This document shows positions 60,001 to 64,000 of a DNA stretch of 64,000 nucleotides, in pieces. Location: contig OY764903.1 in NCBI GenBank assembly GCA_963668605.1, positions 6,200,001 to 6,264,000 of the forward strand. Reading direction: 5' to 3'. Made by a program: the position numbers and the translations under genes. Origin of the DNA: G963668605 sp963668605 (lineage in GTDB: Bacteria > Acidobacteriota > Terriglobia > Bryobacterales > Bryobacteraceae). Numbering within the stretch: position 1 is the stretch's first letter; each line of letters starts with the position of its first letter. The notes beneath the pieces were generated by a model. It made no database searches. It had not been told where the DNA came from and saw only the letters and a list, made by a program, of their open reading frames with translations.

Positions 60001-61944
60001 GAACAGATTCTCGAGTTGGCGATGCAGGAACTTGGCTTTTCGGCGCTAAGAGACAGCGTTGGCGAGGTCCTGCAACTACTAAAGAGTCTTTCGGGGCGAC
60101 TCGCATTGCGAATGATACACGACAATACGCGAGCTAGAGAAGCCGCGGGACTCGGTGTCGTGATGGCCTGGATGAAGGCATCGGGAGAACTCAAAAATTC
60201 TATCATTCTTCCAGTCGATTCCCACCCAGAGATATTTCCGGTAACTGATCGACGAGGAATGCGCCGGGATATGGATTCAGGAGGACTTCTGCGATGTGAT
60301 TTGCTCCAAATTAGAGTTAAGAGCAATCGGCTGGACGTAACGTTTATTGAAGTAAAATCACGCACATCGCTGGGAGGCTTCGATTCGTTGAAAGACCGTA
60401 TGTGCGATCAGATGGAGGCAACTGAAAACCGCTTCCGCGAGCTCTTTTTCAGTGCCGATAGCAGAGTCGATCATGTTGTTCAGCGATCACGTTTAACTGC
60501 CGTGCTCGAATTCTACGCTAGACGCGCCCAGCGTTATGGGTTCTTTGAGAGTGACGAGTCGTCCAAAGAAACAATTAGGTTGTTGGGGAAGCTCGAATCC
60601 GGAATCCCGCTAATGAAACCGACATACAAAGGATTCGTCGTTGATATCGGTGGCCATCAACGGAAACCCGTTACTCATCGCGGAGCGACGTTTCGCGTGC
60701 TAACGGCCGCAGACTTTACCATCACTACTCTTGTTCCCGCGCCCAAATCAATAGCGAACGGAGACGTCGCAAACGACCCCTCTCTGGAGAAGACCTTAGT
60801 TTTAGCCCCGGTCATTGCCCAGAAAGCCCCGCCCGTGCCTGAGATTCCCGCTGAAAAACCAACAGAACGGCCTGCGGAATTGTCGATCCCAATTGGCCAA
60901 ACGGCGGAGGATGAGGTCGTCACTTGGAAAGCTTCAACGAAGGGTAGCCCACATCTGTTTATCCTCGGAATTCCTGGTCAGGGCAAATCCTACACCGTCA
61001 CGAGACTTTTGTGCGAGAGCGCGAGGCAGGGTCTGCCATCGGTGGTGATCGACTTCCATGGTCAGTTCGGCACACCTGATTCGCCTTACTTCCAGATCGC
61101 TCAGCCCACTGTCTGGGATGCGTCGAAAGGCCTCCCTTTCTCGCCGTTTGAGGCGGTGCGGCAACAGGACGGCACGGCTAATTTCTGGAAAACGAATTGT
61201 TTCGGCTTGGCCGAAATTTTCCAGTATGTCTTCGAGATGGGTGATATCCAGAGGGGCCTGATCTACGACGCACTCAAAGACTGCTACCTCGAAGCCGGAA
61301 TCGAAGACGATACGCAGCTCGCGCTGCCGACCCTGAATGATCTCGAGAAGAAGATCCGTCAATACGAGGAACGTCGAAATGTCCGCAACGTTCTGGTTCG
61401 CTGCAAACCCATATTCGAATTCAAGCTGTTCGATGACGCATTAGCCACGCAATGTACTGATCTCCTTTTGACTAGTGGCCGGGGCCTCGTCGTCGATTTG
61501 CATCGTCATTCTCTCGAGGTTCTGCAATCCGCAGCCGGCGCCTTTGTGCTCCGTAAGATATACAAAGACATGTTCAGGTGGGGCGAGACGGCGCGGCTCC
61601 GGATCGCCATCGTACTCGACGAAGCTCACCGCATCTGCAAGGACACTACGCTTCCTAAAATCATGAAGGAAGGTCGCAAGTTTGGCGTAGTCGTTGTGTC
61701 GGCAAGCCAAGGGATCAACGACTTTCATCCCGACGTGTTGGGAAACGCGGGTACAAAGGTCGTCTTCCGCACAAATTATCCGGCGTCCCGTCGAGTGTCT
61801 GGATTTGTCAAACTCCGCCGGGACCGGGATTCGGCTGAGATCATCGAACAACTCGCTGTGGGCAATGCGCTTGTTCAAACGCCAGAAATGCAATTTGCGC
61901 GCCAGGTTTCAATGTTCGCCCCTGGGACAGGGTCGGATGGGTGA
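57034..61944 (+). CDS. HerA-type ATPase with PD-(D/E)xK nuclease motif (MAD8/DptH-like)
   Basis: 1636 residues, last gene of the operon. The N-terminal 1000 residues contain no domain I can name. Around 1085-1115 the stretch RCDLLQIRVKSNRLDVTFIEVKSR (motif in parts) fits a PD-(D/E)xK nuclease: Asp1089, then Glu1106-Val-Lys1108 on the next strand. The C-terminus is a HerA/FtsK-type ATPase: Walker A GIPGQGKSYT (1312-1321), VVIDFHGQFG, Walker B IVLDEAHRICK (Asp1529/Glu1530), SASQGINDFH and the VVFRTN strand. DptH of Dnd restriction and MAD8 share the large size and the C-terminal ATPase. It likely translocates on DNA and may cut it. Codons are AT-richer than in chromosomal neighbours. Confidence 0.78.
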   Translation: MLENLLHELADQIAEEFQNRDKGHCLRVDNLDNDICAKLCTQLRSTAPGFDTFVLSEAPAADQEVRPDQAVELRNGKDASLCLLVPANLSQVTASSLGNSFSSFAFNRFLERVERVLLSNLPQEIGALAGTVRRQLKGRAAVCREDMIDYLLSLKTSPSPESAGRELWRVGLIPDPDENFPVRLQRNRACVDAIGRPARPQNSATERLNGLGLPEDQFKRRLANYLAGKVLSQTENWQRPIAEDQGLSEFAFHQWTFPEGRTSGLNQIKIEPFLNLDGSAVAYCKLKVDDAGSLQGQVGPKHKVVVRWSSEPPAPSGVEKWKVELIPCRREYGDLSTVNLFCSYPKSTSRLVKSANISLDLDEVNYSTVEIRVTALTDDGLEVMDADGTPIEAFSEEFWLTTDALPPEDRPRKKTEVSLPLARLRFCVESKQSALHIEETQPVWEKVDKLLYFSVLLNRKSIARIGVSPVISQMEDYFIGNARQCWPAACVESDQPINFEKDVAWDALPERQVQTKHWADFLRQREALAKELSAQDSRQRIASVEWNKDLSDRVRKYAKAYRELLEAVDGEGLPWALKIDAFQMEIHYPGGRRQAASIVLPWHPMRLLWYSGYCDLLDYWRIKLAGIENRNKRARAIDLRAIERFSPLNFPMFIPGQDDKVHIFSQNLGLFLGCALPEGTDEPARVLTEIAGAIGLGSEWSGNSDFPVEKLAKELGEYRRTHPYTETLRISVGNPGDGEQVSRALRTLLEDSGEDAPKLDIIANSSEPLPISLPGFDRLRDYQYASSSHRNASHLSPISQIAIRPRSEIASPPGGDINLALLLDEAQPKISSQPPFECQDSASVYGLLTRVVSEFHSTEAAARWIHQISFPPNTPREKHPTLGAFTNDLVDTQRMMLVALQRWRGVEDGSTPSLTVELDHEKRTELDRIHHSADWVLLLDRFIGIDLFDDPSDPYLANTAKKYLLDYAPEFIEGLGHRLVVTTAWRQEVEQILELAMQELGFSALRDSVGEVLQLLKSLSGRLALRMIHDNTRAREAAGLGVVMAWMKASGELKNSIILPVDSHPEIFPVTDRRGMRRDMDSGGLLRCDLLQIRVKSNRLDVTFIEVKSRTSLGGFDSLKDRMCDQMEATENRFRELFFSADSRVDHVVQRSRLTAVLEFYARRAQRYGFFESDESSKETIRLLGKLESGIPLMKPTYKGFVVDIGGHQRKPVTHRGATFRVLTAADFTITTLVPAPKSIANGDVANDPSLEKTLVLAPVIAQKAPPVPEIPAEKPTERPAELSIPIGQTAEDEVVTWKASTKGSPHLFILGIPGQGKSYTVTRLLCESARQGLPSVVIDFHGQFGTPDSPYFQIAQPTVWDASKGLPFSPFEAVRQQDGTANFWKTNCFGLAEIFQYVFEMGDIQRGLIYDALKDCYLEAGIEDDTQLALPTLNDLEKKIRQYEERRNVRNVLVRCKPIFEFKLFDDALATQCTDLLLTSGRGLVVDLHRHSLEVLQSAAGAFVLRKIYKDMFRWGETARLRIAIVLDEAHRICKDTTLPKIMKEGRKFGVVVVSASQGINDFHPDVLGNAGTKVVFRTNYPASRRVSGFVKLRRDRDSAEIIEQLAVGNALVQTPEMQFARQVSMFAPGTGSDG

Positions 61945-61980
61945 ACTGCTGTGAACTGCTCAGCCTGATACGAGTTCAGA

Positions 61981-61995
61981 TGGCCCTGCGGGCCA
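61981..61995 (+). terminator. Short hairpin after the defence operon
   Basis: TGGCCC-TGC-GGGCCA, 6-base perfect stem, 37 bases after the operon stop. It lacks a T-run, so it is a weak terminator candidate. The group II intron remnant starts directly after it. Confidence 0.3.
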
Positions 61996-62002
61996 CCTAA
62001 GG

Positions 62003-62486
62003 TGATGAAAATCGACACACCGAACCCCTCACCGCGGGCGTTCCTGGGCTTTCGACTGGATCGCAAGAAGCGGATCGGAATAGCACCGGAGAACCTGGAG
62101 AGATTCAAGGCAAAAGTACGCGAGAAGTGGGACGGTCGGCGCGGTGGCCGCGCGTGAAACTGGAGAGTTGGATTCGCAGGCACATTCGAAAGTGTTTCTG
62201 GTTGAGATGGCACGGCCGCCAAGGGCGGGAGCGGAACCTGCGCCGGTCGGGTGTAAAGGGTAAATCGTTGGGCGTGGCGACGAGTAGTCGCGGGGCCTGG
62301 CGAGTGGCCAAGCAACCGGAACTAAAGTGGGGACTGAGCAACTCCGTCCTGCGCAAGCACGGCTTTCTGTTTCCATCGGAGCTTGCCGCGAAGTAAAGGC
62401 GGCTGGGTTCAACCGCCGGATGCGGAAAACCGCATGTCCGGTGGTGTGGGAGGGTCGCGGGACGCAATCCCCGTCACCCGACCCGA
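62003..62486 (+). mobile_element. 3' remnant of a group II intron with maturase fragment
   Basis: Two adjacent pieces in different frames encode the end of a reverse transcriptase/maturase. Frame one (62005-62157) reads PRAFLGFRLDRKKRIGIAPENLERFK; frame two (about 62154-62396) reads LESWIRRHIRKCFWLRWHGRQGR and GAWRVAKQPELKWGLSNSVLRKHGF. The linker between them is deleted. Next comes the intron domain V hairpin ACCGCCGGATGCGG-AAAA-CCGCATGTCCGGTGGT (about 62411-62444, given in parts), then a domain VI-like segment to about 62486. The 5' ribozyme and most of the maturase are missing, so it cannot move. Confidence 0.85.
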
Positions 62487-62598
62487 TCTGAAGCCCACAC
62501 AACCTGGTCGCGAATAACCGTCATTCTGCATGCCGCAGACCACTACTGTGTTGCGTCCGAAATTGCCGTGTGGTTATAGCTGAGCCTGACACCACGCC

Positions 62599-62663
62599 CT
62601 GACGGTCGCGGCTCGGTTAAACGCCGTAAGCACGCGAGCGGGTTGCCGAGCCGCGACCGTCAG
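62599..62663 (+). repeat. Large perfect palindrome (18-base stem, 29-base loop)
   Basis: CTGACGGTCGCGGCTCGG (62599-62616) is followed by its exact reverse complement at 62646-62663. This kind of GC-rich long stem is seen as dispersed repeat in Acidobacteriota genomes and may be REP-like. No gene lies on either side within about 100 bases. Confidence 0.75.
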
Positions 62664-62760
62664 CGGTTTCCCGACCCCGCGAAATATTCCACATTCTGCG
62701 TGACGCACTACACGAGCTGGGAATAAGGCCGGGCAGATGCTGGAGCGGGAAGTTTTGCTG

Positions 62761-62789
62761 ACGCGGGCCGCGCGGTTCGCGGCCCGTGT
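62761..62789 (-). terminator. Hairpin downstream of the DUF3494 gene
   Basis: A 9-base perfect stem (CGGGCCGCG / CGCGGCCCG at 62764-62772 and 62778-62786), extended to 12 with a G-T pair, starting 13 bases after the stop of the minus-strand gene. No T-run follows on the minus strand, so it may act as a Rho-independent-like or protective 3' hairpin. Confidence 0.45.
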
Positions 62790-62801
62790 TAGCGAGCGGT
62801 T

Positions 62802-63692
62802 CTAGATCTTGGGAAGGTACACCGGGCTGCGCGATGGACGGGCTTTTCTGGAGGTCAGAAAGGACGAAAGCGCTGCGAAACTGAGGAAGCCTACGCCAAG
62901 CAACGTAAGGGTTCCGGGTTCGGGAACGGCCTGATTGCCGCTGAAACCACCGCTGAAGCCGCTACTGCCGAAGTCGCTCCGGCCGCTGTCGCCGTTGAAG
63001 GCGATGCAATCGTTGGAGATGGTGTTGGTATCCATCGTCACCGCTCCATTCAGTGCCAAGGCTCTACCGCACCCGATTTGGGCGCTAGTATTTAGGGTGA
63101 TGCTCTGGTTCGCGAGAATGTTTCCTGCGAACAGAGTGCCGGTACCGAGTGTCGCGGAACTGCCGACCTGCCAATACACGCCGCTATTCGCGCCGCCATT
63201 AAGCACGTTGACGACCGAGTTGCTTGCGGTTGTGAGCGTAGTCCCTATCTGGAAGATGAAGAGTGCATTGGGGTCATTCAAGGCGTCGAGCGTGAGCGCC
63301 CCTGTCAACTGAGCCGATGAATCAAACTGATAGACACCCGGCTGGAGCGTGCCCACGGTTCCCAGATCCTGACCAGTCAGGTTGTTGGTGACCAGGCGGC
63401 CTGCCAGGACATTGTACGCAGTGAGTGCATCAATCTGAGCCTGCTGTGCGACCGCATCAGTTTGGTGGACCGCCCCCGTGAGGCTGATGCTCGCCAAGCC
63501 AGTGATCGAAGAGCCTGGCCAAACACCCAGATCTCCCCAGATGGTGGTCGGGCCGGTGTTGGTCACTGTCGAGGCGCCCAGGACGGCGAAACTCTGCGCC
63601 GAGCTTAGTATTGGCGTGGCTAGGGCCAGCGAGGAGCCGTAAACTGCGAATGGGACAAGGATGAAAAATCTGGCCCAAAATGAGTTATTCAT
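62802..63692 (-). CDS. Ice-binding-like (DUF3494) protein with PEP-CTERM anchor
   Basis: 296 residues. A signal peptide (to about 26, ending LALA) precedes a DUF3494 beta-solenoid typical of ice-binding and adhesion proteins: SSAQSFAVLGASTVTNTGPT, LGVWPGSSITG, LTGQDLGTVGTLQPGVYQFDSSAQL and NVLNGGANSGVYWQVGSSATLGTGT. A Gly/Ser-rich linker leads to a PEP-CTERM signal (VPEPGTLTLLGVGFLSFAALSSF and Arg/Lys tail), used for exosortase-dependent export. It is a predicted surface protein. Whether it binds ice is not shown by sequence. Confidence 0.9.
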   Translation of the reverse strand: MNNSFWARFFILVPFAVYGSSLALATPILSSAQSFAVLGASTVTNTGPTTIWGDLGVWPGSSITGLASISLTGAVHQTDAVAQQAQIDALTAYNVLAGRLVTNNLTGQDLGTVGTLQPGVYQFDSSAQLTGALTLDALNDPNALFIFQIGTTLTTASNSVVNVLNGGANSGVYWQVGSSATLGTGTLFAGNILANQSITLNTSAQIGCGRALALNGAVTMDTNTISNDCIAFNGDSGRSDFGSSGFSGGFSGNQAVPEPGTLTLLGVGFLSFAALSSFLTSRKARPSRSPVYLPKI

Positions 63693-64000
63693 GTGCTTGT
63701 GAAACCTCGGATGTCAACTTGCAGATCACTGGCCGTTTCCTGGCGTTGGCTAGCGGTGCGCAATGACAGCCGCCTGTATTCGCTTTGGTGATCAATTGCT
63801 ACTCAGTAGCTATTGCCCGGCGTAATCGGCGATTTGACCGTATTCGGTCACTTGACCGTTCGCGGTCAGCACCCCGTTACAAAGCTTTCCCAATGGGCGC
63901 TTTGCAGGCCCAGTCAATATTGTCCCATCCGGTCCCCTGGAAACTCCAGGAAATAACGTACTGCGAGCCTTATTGACGCGTTCTGCACGTGATGCCGGTC
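63693..64000. other. Upstream region of the DUF3494 gene, no gene seen
   Basis: 308 bases to the window edge without a convincing coding region on either strand. It must contain the promoter of the DUF3494 gene. It also holds the tandem palindromes listed separately. Another gene may begin beyond the right edge. Confidence 0.4.
63835..63868. promoter_or_regulatory. Two tandem palindromes TGACCG-N4-CGGTCA
   Basis: TGACCG-TATT-CGGTCA at 63835-63850 and TGACCG-TTCG-CGGTCA at 63853-63868, both perfect and starting 18 bases apart, about 143 bases upstream of the DUF3494 start. The equal arms and helical spacing suggest two adjacent operator sites for a dimeric regulator, possibly bound cooperatively. 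No cognate regulator is in the window. Confidence 0.5.

Noticed and set aside
51446..61944. Calling the operon BREX, Pgl or Dnd
   Set aside because: No PglZ, PglX/BrxX methyltransferase, or DndABCDE gene is present; only partial architectural similarity exists, so a named type would be overclaiming.

Overview
The window is a GC-rich bacterial chromosome segment. The gene content points to an Acidobacteriota genome of the Solibacter/Bryobacter kind. The inference rests on a secreted protein with a C-terminal domain typical of that group, a DUF1080 remnant, a PEP-CTERM-anchored ice-binding-like protein, a terminase-like cassette headed by a protein with the RINGAKSRGPKT motif, and an LPS lipid A cluster (Gram-negative envelope). 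No 16S gene is present, so the placement is an inference.

Left part (1-34 kb) is mostly ordinary chromosome. It opens with a cytoplasmic NAD(P)-linked [NiFe] hydrogenase operon on the minus strand (hoxE-F-U-Y-H, hoxH running off the left edge), in which HoxF is fused to a GltD/NfnB-type NADPH flavoprotein. Divergent from it is a minimal microcompartment pair: one BMC-H shell protein and a CoA-acylating aldehyde dehydrogenase with a long tail. Then come recJ, a mutarotase-like secreted protein, tex, a decayed DUF1080 fragment, a polytopic membrane protein, murB, tRNA-Val(TAC), the lipid A genes lpxI-lpxA-fabZ, an M20 peptidase, a DedA protein, ppiD, lysC-cmk-ferredoxin, a small zinc metallopeptidase, a second PpiC foldase, and a single 1315-residue protein that joins topoisomerase III to a RecQ helicase. 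A methyltransferase, a CBM9-like secreted protein, an RraA-like protein, an MFS sugar-acid transporter and a truncated AraC protein follow.

Middle part (34-51 kb) is an accessory zone full of scars: a three-repeat secreted protein broken by an in-frame TGA and cut off by the tail of a tyrosine recombinase, a membrane-anchored XRE/TPR protein, a REP-associated transposase (RAYT) with matching inverted repeats, further RAYT debris, a quinol-type nitric oxide reductase, an SDR, a GH13 enzyme, a split large-terminase cassette with no other phage genes, a frameshifted HigBA toxin-antitoxin pair, and a complete IS3-family element with a programmed frameshift signal and a 3-bp target duplication.

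Right part (51-62 kb) is the most interesting: a tightly coupled three-gene operon of AT-richer DNA. It encodes (1) a 1313-residue protein with a NERD nuclease-like domain, a pseudokinase, an active Ser/Thr kinase and a P-loop NTPase with a Cys cluster; (2) a 546-residue protein of unknown function; (3) a 1636-residue protein with a PD-(D/E)xK nuclease motif and a C-terminal HerA-type ATPase. The layout recalls the kinase/unknown/ATPase end of methylation-associated defence (MADS, mad6-7-8) and DndF-G-H, but no DNA methyltransferase, specificity subunit, PglZ or Dnd modification gene is present in the window. It is the best candidate for an undescribed or stand-alone anti-phage system. It is followed by a group II intron remnant, a large palindrome and a DUF3494 PEP-CTERM gene.
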